Shown here: positions 21,119-30,662 of the stretch, piece by piece
Layout: each line of letters starts with the position of its first letter
Position numbering within the stretch: the stretch's first letter is position 1
Assembly: GCA_030447925.1 (NCBI GenBank)
Contig: JAUJNX010000013.1
Location: 53,701 to 117,700 of the forward strand
Direction: 5' to 3'
Source of the DNA: Egibacteraceae bacterium
GTDB lineage: Bacteria > Actinomycetota > Nitriliruptoria > Euzebyales > Egibacteraceae
Length of the DNA: 64,000 nt
Made by a program: the position numbers and the translations under genes
Notes under the pieces: model-generated
Databases searched by the model: none
The model's input: only the letters and a program-made list of their open reading frames with translations
What the model was told of the DNA's origin: nothing

Positions 21119-22746
21119 TTACTCCTGGCCGCCGACGGCGGCGACGGCGTCCACCAGGCCGTGGCCGAAGAAGCCGTTGAACTCCGCGCCGCCCTCGCAG
21201 GTGGCGTCGTAGGCGGGGTTCACCGTCGCGGCCGCGCCGGTGATGTACTGCACGTCGCGCGGCTCCGGGCACGCGATGTCGGTGGCGGTGCCGCGCAGGA
21301 CCCGACCGACCACCGCCGGGCGCATCTTGAGCCCGCCGCGGGCCGCGTCGTCCCGGCCGTACTCCGACACGATCAGCGCCGCGACGCCGGCCGCGTGCGG
21401 CGACGCCATCGACGTGCCCTGCAGGTAGGCGTAGTAGCCGCAGACGCCCTCGTCGCAGTTGCGGATCACGCTCGGCGTGGTCGGGTTGCCCGCCTCGTCG
21501 ATCAGTTCGTTCTCGCGCAGGACGGACTCGGGGTAGGTGGACAGGATGCGGTTGCCCGCGGTGCCGTACTGCGGCGTCCCCGGGTAGTCCCAGGCGTCCC
21601 CGCCGGGCGCGGCCACCTCGGCCTGCTCCACCCCGTAGCTGGAGTAGTAGGACTTGCGCCCGCTGGGGCCGACGGCGGTGACCGACAGCACGAACCGGCC
21701 CTCGGTGGGCAGGACCAGGCAGGAGTTGTCGACCGGGCGCTCGTAGGCGATGTCCGGCGGGAAGTCGGGGCTGGAGGTGTCGGTCTCCGGGCGCCCGAGG
21801 TCGGTCGCCTCGTTGCCGGCCGACCCGATCAGGGTCACGCCGCGGAAGTGGGCGTAGGTCAGGGCCCGCTGCATCGCCGCGATGATGGTGCGCTGCTCGA
21901 TCTGCGCCTCGGGCGAGTCCGCCGGGTTGTTGCGGCAGTTGAACAGCCACGGGTCCACGTAGAAGGACATGTTGGCCACGTCCACGCCGATGTCCGACCG
22001 GCGCGCAGGTTGACCAGCGTGACCCCGGGGGCGACGCCCGCGGTGCCCAGGCCGTTCAGCGCGGCCCCGACGGTGCCGGCGACGTGCGTGCCGTGGCCGC
22101 TCTCGTCCACGGTGGCGGGGTCGTCGCAGGACTGGTCGGGCTCCTCGTCGCAGGGGCCGTCGATGATCGGGATGTCGGTGGTGAAGTTGCGGCTCAGCCC
22201 GACGTCCACCTTGCCGGCGAGGTCGGGGTGGGACGCGTCGATACCGCTGTCGATGATGCCGACCAGGACGCGCTCGTCGCCCTGCTGGATGGCGTAGGAG
22301 CCGTCCGGCGTCGCGCCGATCATCTCGTTGCCCCACTGCAGGCCGAGCAGCGGCTCGGCCTCGGCCTCGGCCTCGGCGGTGCCCGCGGCGGCGGTCGTGT
22401 CGAGCGCCTCGACCTCGTCGCGCTGGGCCGGCGACTGCTGCGGCAGCTGCCCGATGGCGCGGTCGCGGACGGCGCCCTCGAGGTCCGCGTGGCCGGCCGC
22501 GGCCAGGACGAAGTCCGGGTCGGTGCTGGTGACCGTGGCCACGCCGACGGCGTCGTTGGCGCGCACGACCTCGGCGCCCAGCTCGGCCAGGGCGGCGGCG
22601 CCGTCAGCGGCGGACACGCCCTCGGCGTAGGCCACGACGTAGGCGGCCTCCTCGGCCGCCTCCTGCTCGGGTGTGGCGGCGGCCGGCAGGGCGCCCGCGG
22701 CAAGGGTGGCCAGGGCGATCGCGATCGCCCACGTCGTTCTGCGCAT
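21119..22746 (-). pseudogene. Secreted S8 subtilisin-like protease with internal frameshift
   Basis: The N-terminal segment starts at ATG 22746 with a signal peptide (RTTWAIAIALATLAAGALPAAA), a propeptide-like region, and the catalytic Asp (VGIIDSGIDASHPDL) and His (GHGTHVAGTVGAALNG). At about 22000 the frame changes, after VNLRAG. The second frame supplies the oxyanion Asn (LIGSAGNEATDLG) and catalytic Ser (GTSMASPHAAGVAAL) and ends at TAA 21119. Relatives have about 20 more residues between VNLRAG and the DIGVDV block, so roughly 60 nt seem to be missing there (family knowledge, approximate). All three catalytic residues survive in sequence but not in one frame. Confidence 0.8.
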
Positions 22747-22820
22747 GTGCTGGTGCTCCCCCAGGTGATGGACCGGAGGAGCAGGGTGGCCGATCAGTCA
22801 CACCATGACAAGTGGTCGTG

Positions 22821-23702
22821 TCACCGTTCGATGGGGGCGCGGACCAGGTTGCCCCACTCGGTCCACGACCCGTCGTAGTTGCGCACCTTCGGGTAGCCGA
22901 GCAGGTGGCGCAGCACGAACCAGGTGTGGCTGGAGCGCTCGCCGATGCGGCAGTAGGCGATGACGTCGTCGTCGGGGGTGAGGCCCTGCTCGTCGGCGTA
23001 GATCGCGCGCAGCTCCTCGACCGGCTTGAAGGTGCCGTCGTCGTCGGCCGCGCGCTTCCACGGGACGTTCACGGCGCCGGGGATGTGCCCGCCGCGCAGG
23101 GCGCCCTCCTGCGGGTAGTCGGGCATGGACAGCAGCTCGCCCGAGTACTCCTGCGGGGAGCGGACGTCGACCAGCGGGCCATTGTCGGCCAGGTGGCGCT
23201 CCACGTCCTCGCGGTAGGCGCGGATCGCGGTGTCGTCGCGGTCGACGACCGGGTAGTCGGCGGGGGTGACCTGGGGCCGCTCCTTGGTCACCGGCCGCCC
23301 CTCGGCCAGCCACTTCTGGCGCCCGCCGTCCAGGAGGCGGACGTCGGGGTGGCCGAACAGGGAGAACACCCACAGCGCGTAGGCGGCCCACCAGTTGGAC
23401 TTGTCCCCGTAGAAGACCACGGTGGTGTCCCGGCTTATGCCCTTGGCCGACAGCAGGCGCGCGAAGCCCTCGCCGTCGATGTAGTCGCGGGTCACCGGGT
23501 CCTGCAGCTCGGTGTGCCAGTCGACCTTGACGGCGCCGGGGATATGGCCGGTCTCGTAGAGCAGGACGTCCTCGTCGGACTCGACGACGACCAGCCCGGG
23601 CGCCCCCAGCCGCTCCTGCAACCAGTCGGCGCCGACCAGGATCCGGGGGTCGGCGTAGCCCGCGTAGGCGGGGTCGGGGTCGCGGACGGAGGCGTCGGGC
23701 AT
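22821..23702 (-). CDS. sseA: Thiosulfate sulfurtransferase, two rhodanese domains
   Basis: 293-aa tandem rhodanese. The inactive N-terminal domain contains [20 protein letters not shown] and [15 protein letters not shown]; the active C-terminal domain contains [14 protein letters not shown] and the catalytic loop [15 protein letters not shown] (Cys about 253). CRIGERS is typical of thiosulfate-type (CysA2/SseA) enzymes that move sulfane sulfur. ATG 23702 follows CAGGAG. A sufE gene is divergent 92 nt away, a pairing common in actinobacteria and consistent with sulfur transfer. Confidence 0.93.
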   Translation of the reverse strand: MPDASVRDPDPAYAGYADPRILVGADWLQERLGAPGLVVVESDEDVLLYETGHIPGAVKVDWHTELQDPVTRDYIDGEGFARLLSAKGISRDTTVVFYGDKSNWWAAYALWVFSLFGHPDVRLLDGGRQKWLAEGRPVTKERPQVTPADYPVVDRDDTAIRAYREDVERHLADNGPLVDVRSPQEYSGELLSMPDYPQEGALRGGHIPGAVNVPWKRAADDDGTFKPVEELRAIYADEQGLTPDDDVIAYCRIGERSSHTWFVLRHLLGYPKVRNYDGSWTEWGNLVRAPIER

Positions 23703-23794
23703 GAGGGGCTCCTGGGGCTGGCGCAGCGGGGTGTCGCCATACTAGGAACCGCCGCGTCGCGGCCCCGCAGTGCGAACAGTGCGTTGGAGGATCC

Positions 23795-24232
23795 ATGCCC
23801 GTCCCGGCCGCGCTCGACGAGATCGTCGACGACTTCGCCGACGCCCCGCCCGACCTCCGGGTCGAGATGCTGTTCGAGTACTCCGAGCAGCTCCCGCCCC
23901 TGCCGCCCGAGCTGGCGGGCCACGGCGGGATGGAGCAGGTCACCGAGTGCCAGACGCCGTTCTTCCTGGCCGCGCGCCTCGGGCCCGACGACCGCGTGGA
24001 CATCACCTTCGACTGCCCGCCGGAGGCGCCGACGACCCGCGGGTTCGCCGGCATCCTGTCCGCGGGGCTGGCCGGCGCGACGGCGGCGGACGTCCTGGAC
24101 GTGCCCGACGACTTCTACCTGCGCATGGGCCTGGGCCAGGCCATCTCGCCGCTGCGCCTGCGCGGCATGGCCGCGATCCTCGCCCGCCTCAAGCGCCAGG
24201 TCCGCGAGGCCCTCGCCGCCCGCGCCGCCTGA
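23795..24232 (+). CDS. sufE: SufE family sulfur acceptor
   Basis: 145-aa cytosolic protein. SufE proteins accept persulfide sulfur on one cysteine and stimulate cysteine desulfurase. The acceptor Cys is in MEQVTECQTPFFLAA (about residue 52); LRVEMLFEYSEQLPPLP and the C-terminal RLRGMAAILARLKRQVREAL fit the family. ATG 23795 follows GGAGG. It is divergent from the rhodanese gene, sharing a short promoter region. Confidence 0.92.
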   Translation: MPVPAALDEIVDDFADAPPDLRVEMLFEYSEQLPPLPPELAGHGGMEQVTECQTPFFLAARLGPDDRVDITFDCPPEAPTTRGFAGILSAGLAGATAADVLDVPDDFYLRMGLGQAISPLRLRGMAAILARLKRQVREALAARAA

Positions 24233-24271
24233 TCGCGCGGCGGGCCGGGCCCCCGGGGCCAGGCGGCCGGC

Positions 24272-25135
24272 TCAGCCGGCGAGGGTGGCGGCGGCCAGCC
24301 GGTCGGCGGCGCCGGAGGCGGTGGCCAGGAACAGTGACGGCTCGGTGAGCTCCAGCTCGAGCAGGGTGGGCGCCCCGTCGGGTCCGGGGAGCAGGTCCAC
24401 GCGGGCGTAGAGCAGGTCGGCGCGGCGGAACGGCACGGCGTCGAGCACCTGCTCGGCCACGGCCAGCTCGGCGGGGGCCGGGTCGCGGGGCCGGATGTCC
24501 TCCTCGGCCCAGAGCGCGTCCGACGACGCCCCGCCCGGGGCCAGCAGCGGACCCTTGCGCACCGCGTGGCTGTAGCGCCCGGCCAGGAACACCAGGGCGC
24601 TCTCCCCCGCGTCGTCCACGGCGGGCAGGTAGGGCTGCACCATCGCCGTGCGGCCCGCGGCCTGGAGGCGGCGGACGTGGTCGCGGGCGGCGTCGCGGTC
24701 GCGGTGCCGCGCGGTGTCGCGCGACCCGGCCGACACCGTCGGCTTGACGACGACCTCGTCGGCGTCGGGCAGCACGACCTCCTCGCCGGGGCCGGCGAAG
24801 GCGGTCGGCACGACGGGCAGCCCGGCCGCGGCGAGTTCGGCGAGGTAGCGCTTGTCGGTGTTCCAGCGCAGCACCGCCGGCGGGTTGGCGAGGCGGGTGC
24901 GGGCCGCCACCCCCGCCGCCCAGGCGAGGAACTCGTCGCGGCGACCCAGGTAGTAGTCCCACGTCGACCGGATGACCACGCGGTCGAAAGCGCCCCAGTC
25001 CACGCCGGGGTCGTCCCAGGCGACCAGCGCGGGCCGGGCCCCGGCCGCGACCAGCGCGTCGCGGAACGGGATCCAGTCCTCGTCCCGCTCGCGCACGTCG
25101 GCGGCGGTCGCGACCGCCACCCGCGGCGCGGTCAT
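24272..25135 (-). CDS. ATP-grasp domain protein
   Basis: 287 aa. The layout suggests a RimK/glutathione-synthetase-like ATP-grasp ligase: N-terminal Rossmann-like part (VAVATAADVRERDEDW ... VIRSTWDYYLGRRDEFLAW), then ATP-binding blocks VVKPTVSAGSRDT, MVQPYLPAVDDAGESALVFL and the metal-binding end LLELELTEPSLFL. Members ligate a carboxylate to an amine or thiol; the substrate here is unknown. ATG 25135 follows AGGAGGG. It is a single gene with a 190-nt gap upstream. Confidence 0.85.
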   Translation of the reverse strand: MTAPRVAVATAADVRERDEDWIPFRDALVAAGARPALVAWDDPGVDWGAFDRVVIRSTWDYYLGRRDEFLAWAAGVAARTRLANPPAVLRWNTDKRYLAELAAAGLPVVPTAFAGPGEEVVLPDADEVVVKPTVSAGSRDTARHRDRDAARDHVRRLQAAGRTAMVQPYLPAVDDAGESALVFLAGRYSHAVRKGPLLAPGGASSDALWAEEDIRPRDPAPAELAVAEQVLDAVPFRRADLLYARVDLLPGPDGAPTLLELELTEPSLFLATASGAADRLAAATLAG

Positions 25136-25324
25136 CCGGTCCCTCCTCGGCCCCTCAACGGTGCGGGAGCCTACCCGGCCGGCGCGGCGACGGCCGCGGT
25201 CAGGGCCGTCACGGCGGCGATCGCGGCCGCGGCCGGGCTGCGTGCGCTGCGCCGCCGCAGGGCGCGGGCCGAGCCCGCCGCCCGCGTCCCCCAGACCGCG
25301 CGGCGCTGAGCCCGCGCGGGCGGG

Positions 25325-25693
25325 TCAGCCGGGGTGCGCGCTGCCCCAGGCGGCCATCGCGCGCAGGACGTCCTCCAGCGTGCGGCCGTAGTCGGTGAGG
25401 GTGTACTCGACCCGCGGGGGGACCTCCGCGTAGATCTTGCGGGTCACCACGCCCTGGGACTCGAGGGTCCGCAGCCGGTCGGTCAGCGTCTTCGGGCTGA
25501 TGCCGGGCAGGCCGTCCTTCAGCTGGCCGAAGCGCTTGGTGCCGCTCAGCAGCTCGCGCACGATCAGGGTGGACCAGCGCCCGTCGATCACCCGGATTGT
25601 GCGCGCGATCGGGCACTCCTCGGGGGCCTGCCCCGGGACCCAGCCGATCCCGGTGGTCAGGTCGCCCGTCCTGGAATCGGTCGCCTCCGCCAT
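25325..25693 (-). CDS. HxlR family transcriptional regulator
   Basis: 122-aa winged-helix regulator. ECPIARTIRVIDGRWSTLIVRELLSG (residues 26-51) with the conserved Cys near residue 27, FGQLKDGLPGISPKTLTDRLRTLE and VEYTLTDYGRTLEDVL are family hallmarks. Members usually control an adjacent divergent oxidoreductase gene and often respond to electrophiles or quinones through the Cys. The divergent dsbA-like and quinone-reductase genes 75 nt away are the obvious targets (inference). Confidence 0.92.
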   Translation of the reverse strand: MAEATDSRTGDLTTGIGWVPGQAPEECPIARTIRVIDGRWSTLIVRELLSGTKRFGQLKDGLPGISPKTLTDRLRTLESQGVVTRKIYAEVPPRVEYTLTDYGRTLEDVLRAMAAWGSAHPG

Positions 25694-25767
25694 GGTTCAG
25701 TTGAAGATACTCCTTCCCACTCGACACCATGGGGGTCCAGAGGGGAACCGATGGGAGGGCTGGCACC

Positions 25768-26460
25768 GTGATCGTTGTCGACGTGTGGGCGGACATCGCC
25801 TGCCCCTGGTGCTACCTGGGCAGTCACCGCCTGGCGGCGGCCCTGCGGGGCCGGGCGGAGGGCTCGGTGCAGGTGCGCTGGCGCGCCTTCGAGCTGCAGC
25901 CCGGCCTGCCCGCGGAGGGGGTGGCGGCGGAGCCGTTCTTCCTGGACAAGTTCGGGTCGGCCGCGGCCAGGGATGCCGCGTTCGCCGCGGTCGCGGCGCA
26001 GGGCGCGGCCGACGGCGTGCGCTTCGATTTCGCCGCGATGCACCGCGCCCCGAACACGCGCCTCGCGCAGCGGGCCGTGGTGCTGGCCGAGGGGCGCGGG
26101 GCCGGGCAGCAGGCGGCCGACGCGCTGTTCGCCGGTCACTTCGCCCACGGCGCCGACGTCGCCGACCTCGACACGATCCTGCGGCTGCTCGACGAGGCCG
26201 CCGTGCCGGTCGACGTCGCCGAGCTGCGCGCGGAGCTGGTGGCGGGCGCCGGCCTGGACCGGGTCGTGGCCGACCAGCGCCTCGCCGCGGAGCTGGGCAT
26301 CACCGGCGTGCCGTTCTTCCTCGCCGACGGCCGCGTCGCGGTGTCGGGCGCGCAGCCGGCGTCGGTGCTCGCGGAACTGCTGGACGTGGCGGAGCAGGAG
26401 GCGGCCGGGCAGCCCGGCGCGCCGGCCGAGCTGGCGCCCTTCGCGCCGGGGCTCGTCTGA
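25768..26460 (+). CDS. DsbA family oxidoreductase (FrnE type)
   Basis: 230-aa thioredoxin-fold protein with the active site CPWC in WADIACPWCYLGSHRL (about residues 11-14) and cis-Pro in GITGVPFFLADG. The absence of a signal peptide and the overall sequence match cytoplasmic FrnE/2-hydroxychromene isomerase-like DsbA proteins. GTG 25768 has GGGAGG about 10 nt upstream. Its stop overlaps the next start (TGATG), so the two are coupled. Divergent HxlR gene suggests redox-responsive control. Confidence 0.9.
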   Translation: MIVVDVWADIACPWCYLGSHRLAAALRGRAEGSVQVRWRAFELQPGLPAEGVAAEPFFLDKFGSAAARDAAFAAVAAQGAADGVRFDFAAMHRAPNTRLAQRAVVLAEGRGAGQQAADALFAGHFAHGADVADLDTILRLLDEAAVPVDVAELRAELVAGAGLDRVVADQRLAAELGITGVPFFLADGRVAVSGAQPASVLAELLDVAEQEAAGQPGAPAELAPFAPGLV

Positions 26461-27488
26461 TGCGGGCGGTGCGGGTGCACCAGACCGGCGGGCCCGAGGT
26501 CCTGCGCCTCGACGAGGTCGACGCCCCCCGGCCGGGACCCGGCGAGGCGCTGATCCGCGTCGCCGTCGCCGGGGTGAACATGGCCGACGTGGGGATGCGC
26601 GCCGGGTTCTTCCACGGGGCGGGCCGGCTGCCCGCGACCCCCGGCTTCGAGGCGGGCGGGGACGTGGAGGCCGTCGGCGACGGGGTCGACGGGTCCTGGG
26701 TCGGGCGCCGGGTGGTGGCCGAGCTCCTGGGCGGCTACGCGGAGTACGCGGTCGCCCCCGCCGACGCGCTGATCGCCGTGCCCGACGGCCTCGCGCTGGA
26801 GGACGCGATCGCCGTCCCCATCCAGGGGCTGACGGCCCTCGGCGCGCTGCGCGACGGCGGGCGGCTGGCCGACGGGGACACCGTCCTGGTGACCGGGGCG
26901 GCCGGCGGGGTCGGGTCCCAGGCGGTTCAGATCGCCCGCGCCCTGGGCGCCGAGCTGGCCGCCGCCCTGGCCGGCGCGGCGGAGAAGCGTGCACTGGCCC
27001 TGGACCTGGGCGCCGACGCGGCCGTGGACTACCGCGCCGAGGACTGGGAGGACCAGGTCCGCGCCGTGACCGGCAGCGGGGAGCGACCGGGGCCGGTGCC
27101 CGGGGGCAACCCGATGCAGGCGGCGCCCGGCGTCGCGGACCTGGCGCTGGACGGCGTGGCCGGGCCGGTGACCGCCGGGCTGCTGCGCCTGGCGGTGCCG
27201 CGCACCGGGCGGATCGTCACCGTCGGCGGGGCCAGCGGCGCGCCGCCGGACCTCGACGTCTTCGAGCTCAACCGCCGCAACCTGACCGTCACCGGCTTCT
27301 CGCTGCCGACCTGGGCGCAGCTGCCGGGCTGGCGGGCGCAGGCGGCGGGCCTGCTGCTGGGCTGGCTGCGCGACGGCCGCGTGCGGGTGGTGCGGGGCCC
27401 GGAGTTCCCCCTGGACCGCGCCGTCGACGCCCACCGGGCGCTGGAGGACCGCAGCGCCACCGGCAAGCTCATCCTGCGCGTGGCCTGA
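26460..27488 (+). CDS. Zinc-independent quinone oxidoreductase (MDR superfamily)
   Basis: 342-aa NADPH-dependent medium-chain reductase. Start ATG 26460 overlaps the DsbA stop by one base. Blocks seen: VHQTGGPEVLRLDEVDAPRPGPGE, PGFEAGGDVEAVGDGV, nucleotide loop VLVTGAAGGVGSQAVQIARALGA (about 142-164), VTVGGASG and the C-terminal HRALEDRSATGKLIL. Catalytic zinc ligands of alcohol dehydrogenases are absent, as in QOR-type enzymes. One oddity is GSGERPGPVPGGNPMQAAPG (about 202-221), which looks like an extra loop. Likely co-regulated by the HxlR gene. Confidence 0.9.
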   Translation: MRAVRVHQTGGPEVLRLDEVDAPRPGPGEALIRVAVAGVNMADVGMRAGFFHGAGRLPATPGFEAGGDVEAVGDGVDGSWVGRRVVAELLGGYAEYAVAPADALIAVPDGLALEDAIAVPIQGLTALGALRDGGRLADGDTVLVTGAAGGVGSQAVQIARALGAELAAALAGAAEKRALALDLGADAAVDYRAEDWEDQVRAVTGSGERPGPVPGGNPMQAAPGVADLALDGVAGPVTAGLLRLAVPRTGRIVTVGGASGAPPDLDVFELNRRNLTVTGFSLPTWAQLPGWRAQAAGLLLGWLRDGRVRVVRGPEFPLDRAVDAHRALEDRSATGKLILRVA

Positions 27489-27499
27489 CCGGCCACGGT

Positions 27500-27532
27500 G
27501 GTGAGGAACCGGCGCGCGCGCGGTTCCTCACC
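27500..27532. terminator. Bidirectional hairpin between convergent genes
   Basis: Perfect 12-bp arms GGTGAGGAACCG / CGGTTCCTCACC with a 9-nt GC loop, 12 nt past the quinone oxidoreductase stop. It covers the stop codon of the convergent gene ending at 27528, so it may serve both transcripts. Confidence 0.8.
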
Positions 27533-29422
27533 GCGGGTCGGGGCGGGCCCGGCGCAGCAGCGCCGAGAGGCCCGTGGGAGCCGTGGCGCGGCGCAGGCAG
27601 GCGGTCGCGGTCGCGCGCGGGCCCGCGGGGTCGGCGGCCCAGGCCGACAGCACCGCCAGGACGGCCGGGCGGCGCGCCCCGCGGGCCAGGTCGGCGGCCA
27701 GCGCCGCGACCACCTCCGCGCCGGGGGCGCCGTCCTCGACCGCCTGCAGCCACGCGCGCAGCGCCGCCGGGGCGGCCGGCCGGTCCCAGGCGGCCCGCCA
27801 GAGGCCGGCGATGCGCTCGCGGCGGTCCGGATCGGCGGCGGCCAGCGCCAGCAGCAGCGGCGTGCCCTCCCCGCCGTCGGGCACGTGGCGGGCGACGCGC
27901 AGGACGACGTCGCACGCGCGCTGCGCCCGCGGCCCCGGCGTCTCCCCGTCCAGTCCGCCAGGGCGTCGAGCACGGCGTCGGGCACGACGGCGGCCAGCCG
28001 CGCGACGCTCCGCGCCACGGCCGGCACCTGCGCCGGGTCGGCCACCAGGACCGCGGCCAGGTCGTCGCGGGCCGCGCCCGCCCAGCCCGGGTCGCCGATC
28101 ACGCCGTAGGCCGTGGCCGCCACCGCGGCCATGCGCGACCCGGGGTCCTCGGCGACGACGGTGCGCAGCAGGCGCAGGACGTGGGCGGCACCGGCGGGGT
28201 CGACCGCCACGGCCGCCAGCGATACCGCCGCGGCCTCGCGCGCGCCGGACCGCCCCTCGCGCGCCCACGGGCGCACGACCCGGTCCAGCAGCCAGCCCAG
28301 GTCGTCGCGGCCCAGCTCGCCGAGGGTGGCGGCGGCCCGCCGGGCGGTGACGGGGTCCCCGTCCTCGTCGAGGGCGAGCCGCTCCAACCAGGCGACCAGC
28401 GGCCGGCGGGCGTCGTCGTGGTCCTCCCACACGTGGCGCAGGACCGCACCGGCCAGCGAGGGTGGGCGAAGCGGACGACGCGGGTCGGGACCCCGCCCCA
28501 GGGCGTCGGCTGCTCGCCCTCCGCGAGGTGGGCGCCGACGATGCGCAGGCGCCGGTCCCGGGGCTGGACGCGCGCCAGGCGCGGTCCTCGGCGATCCCCA
28601 GCTCCTCCTCCAGCAGGCGGGCCGCGTCGTCGACGCGCTCGAAGCCGGTGTCGTGGAGGACCGCGGCCGCCAGCAGCAGGCAGCGGTCGCGGCCCTCGGG
28701 GTGCCGGTCGAACCAGCCGGCGATGCCGCCGGCGAGGTCGGCGGCGAACCGCCGCTCGGCCAGCGCCGGGTCCAGCTCGCCGCCGCCGACGGCGAGGAGC
28801 ACGGTGACGAGGTGGCCGACGTCGGCGGGCAGCGGGCGCGCGTCCAGGAAGTCCTGCACCCAGTCCTGCTCCACGAGGCGGGCGACCCGGCGGGGCAGCA
28901 GCCCGCCGGGCCAGACGCGCCCGAGGCCGCGCTCCAGGACCGCCTCGGCGTCCGGCTCGCCCGTGGCGCGGACCACGACCCCGTCGGCGGCGGCCGCCGC
29001 GGGCGCCGCCCGTCGCGGACGACCACGACGAGAAAGGCGCCGGCGGCGCGCAGCTCCGCGGACCGCGCGCGCAGGGCGCCCGCGTCCAGCGCCGCGACGT
29101 CGGCCGGTCCCGGCTCGTCCAGCAGCCAGCCCGACCGCGGCGGCGGGCGGTCCGGCACCGCGTCCAGGGCCGGGACGCGGCGGACGTCACCGGGCGCCGC
29201 GCGCTGCAGCAGCCGCAGGGCGGTGGTGGTCCGCCCCGTGCGCGCCGGCCCCTCCAGCACCAGGACGTGCTGGCGGCGGAGCACCGCCTGGGCCCGGTCG
29301 TACTCCGGCGGCTCCACGTAGACCGCGTCAAGGTCCGCCAGCCAGCGCGCGTCGACCGCCGTGGCGGGCCGGTCGGCCCACGCCGCCGGGGGCGGGCCGT
29401 CGTAGGCGGCGTCCGGGTCCAC
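27528..29422 (-). pseudogene. P-loop (STAND-like) ATPase with HEAT-like repeats, four frameshifts
   Basis: GTG 29422 has a strong AAGGAGG site. The N-terminal segment holds VLVLEGPARTGRTTTALRLL, a Walker A (GPxRTGRTT), and a Walker B-like GWLLDEPGPADV, resembling nSTAND-type NTPases. A helical middle follows (RRVARLVEQDWVQDFLDARP; AAAVLHDTGFERVDDAARLL), and the C-terminal half has repeated Ala/Leu/Arg helices (VTARRAAATLGELGRDDLGWLL and others) like HEAT repeats. The open frame changes near 29000, 28580, 28462 and 27955. Each new frame is protein-like, so the ancestral gene was about 630 aa. STAND-like architecture suggests signalling, defence or regulation, but no specific role is shown. Confidence 0.7.
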
Positions 29423-29575
29423 GAGTTCCTCCTTCGGGCGGATTGGCCGAAGTGTGACCGATGGACCGGTCAGTGTCCGGTCGGACCGGGACCGGCCAGG
29501 GTGCGAGGGGCACCCGCCTACTGCTGGCACGAGCGCCGATGCGCTCCGCGAGCCCCGGGCGGGTAAGGGCCCCCG

Positions 29576-30655
29576 ATGGACGGACTCCACGTGGTCGCCT
29601 ACACCGACGCGACCGGCCGCGGCGGCGGCGAGATGAGCCTCGGGCACCTGGTCGGCGCCCTGGACCCCGCGCACGCGGTCACGGTGATGGGCGTCGACGA
29701 CGACGTCGTCGGCTGGGTCGCGCGGCAGCGGCCGGGGGCGCGCCGCGTCCTGCTGCCCGTCGTGCGCGGGCCGCGCGACCTGGGCCGGATCGGCGCCCAC
29801 GTCGGCGCGGTGCTCGCGGCCCGGCCCGACGTGCTGCACGCCAACCTGCGCGTGCCCGCCTCCTGCGCCTACGGGATCCTCGGCGGCCTGCTGAGCCCCG
29901 GCACCGTCACCGTGGCGGTCGAGCAGCTGCCGATCCGCGTCGACGGGGACCTGCGGCGGCGCTGGACCCGCGCCCTGGCCCGGCGCCTGGACGCCCACGT
30001 CGCCGTGGGCGTCGCGGCCGCGCGGCGGACCGAGGAGCTCCTGGGCCTGCCCGCGAGCTCGGTGCGGTCGATCCCCAACCTCGTGCCGGACCGGGGGCCG
30101 GTGGTGCCGCGCCCCCACGACGGCGTCGTGCTGGCCGCGGTCGGGCGGCTGGACGCCCAGAAGGGCTTCGACGTCCTGCTCGACGCCCTGCCCGACGTCC
30201 CCGACGTGACCCTGGTGGTGGTGGGCGACGGGCACCTGCGCCCGGACCTGGAGAAGCGGGCGGCCGACCTGGGGCTGGGTGGGCGGGTCACGTTCGCCGG
30301 CTGGTCCGAGGACGTGCGCGGCCACCTCGCGGGCGCCGACGCGCTGGTCCTGCCGTCGCGGTCGGAGGGCTTCCCGCTGACCGTCGTGGAGGCGATGCTC
30401 GCCGGGCTGCCGGTGGTGGCGACGGCGGTGGGCAGCGTGGCGGAGGCGGTCGCCGACGGCGAGACCGGCCTGCTGGTCCCCAAGGACGACCCCGTCGCCC
30501 TGGCCGCGGCGCTGCGCCGGGTCGCGGACGACCCGGCGCTGCGCGCCCGGCTGGGCGCCCGCGGCCGCGAGGTCGCCGCGGCCTCCTTCACCGTCGAGCG
30601 CATGGCCCGCGCGTTCGAGGACCTGTACGCCGAGCTGCGCGCCGGCTGGCGCTAG
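29576..30655 (+). CDS. GT4-type glycosyltransferase
   Basis: 359-aa GT-B fold enzyme. The N-terminal acceptor domain has TDATGRGGGEMSLGHLVGAL; the C-terminal donor domain has AAVGRLDAQKGFDVLLDALP, LVVVGDGHLRPDLEKRAADLGL, VLPSRSEGFPLTVVEAMLAGLPVVAT and the trailing ADGETGLLVPKDDPVALA, the E-x7-E signature region of family GT4. Members use nucleotide-sugar donors; the acceptor is unknown and no other glycan genes are adjacent. ATG 29576 has a weak AAGGG. Transcribed alone, divergent from the P-loop gene. Confidence 0.92.
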   Translation: MDGLHVVAYTDATGRGGGEMSLGHLVGALDPAHAVTVMGVDDDVVGWVARQRPGARRVLLPVVRGPRDLGRIGAHVGAVLAARPDVLHANLRVPASCAYGILGGLLSPGTVTVAVEQLPIRVDGDLRRRWTRALARRLDAHVAVGVAAARRTEELLGLPASSVRSIPNLVPDRGPVVPRPHDGVVLAAVGRLDAQKGFDVLLDALPDVPDVTLVVVGDGHLRPDLEKRAADLGLGGRVTFAGWSEDVRGHLAGADALVLPSRSEGFPLTVVEAMLAGLPVVATAVGSVAEAVADGETGLLVPKDDPVALAAALRRVADDPALRARLGARGREVAAASFTVERMARAFEDLYAELRAGWR

Positions 30656-30662
30656 CCCCGCG

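Noticed and set aside
25775..28807. 1010-codon plus-strand frame
   Set aside because: Arg/Pro/Ala-rich shadow passing over four real genes on both strands; no motif or start signal.
29460..29495. Repeated CCGGTC/GACCGG blocks upstream of the P-loop gene as an operator
   Set aside because: Short, overlapping GC palindromes common in such DNA; no matching copy was found at another gene start.
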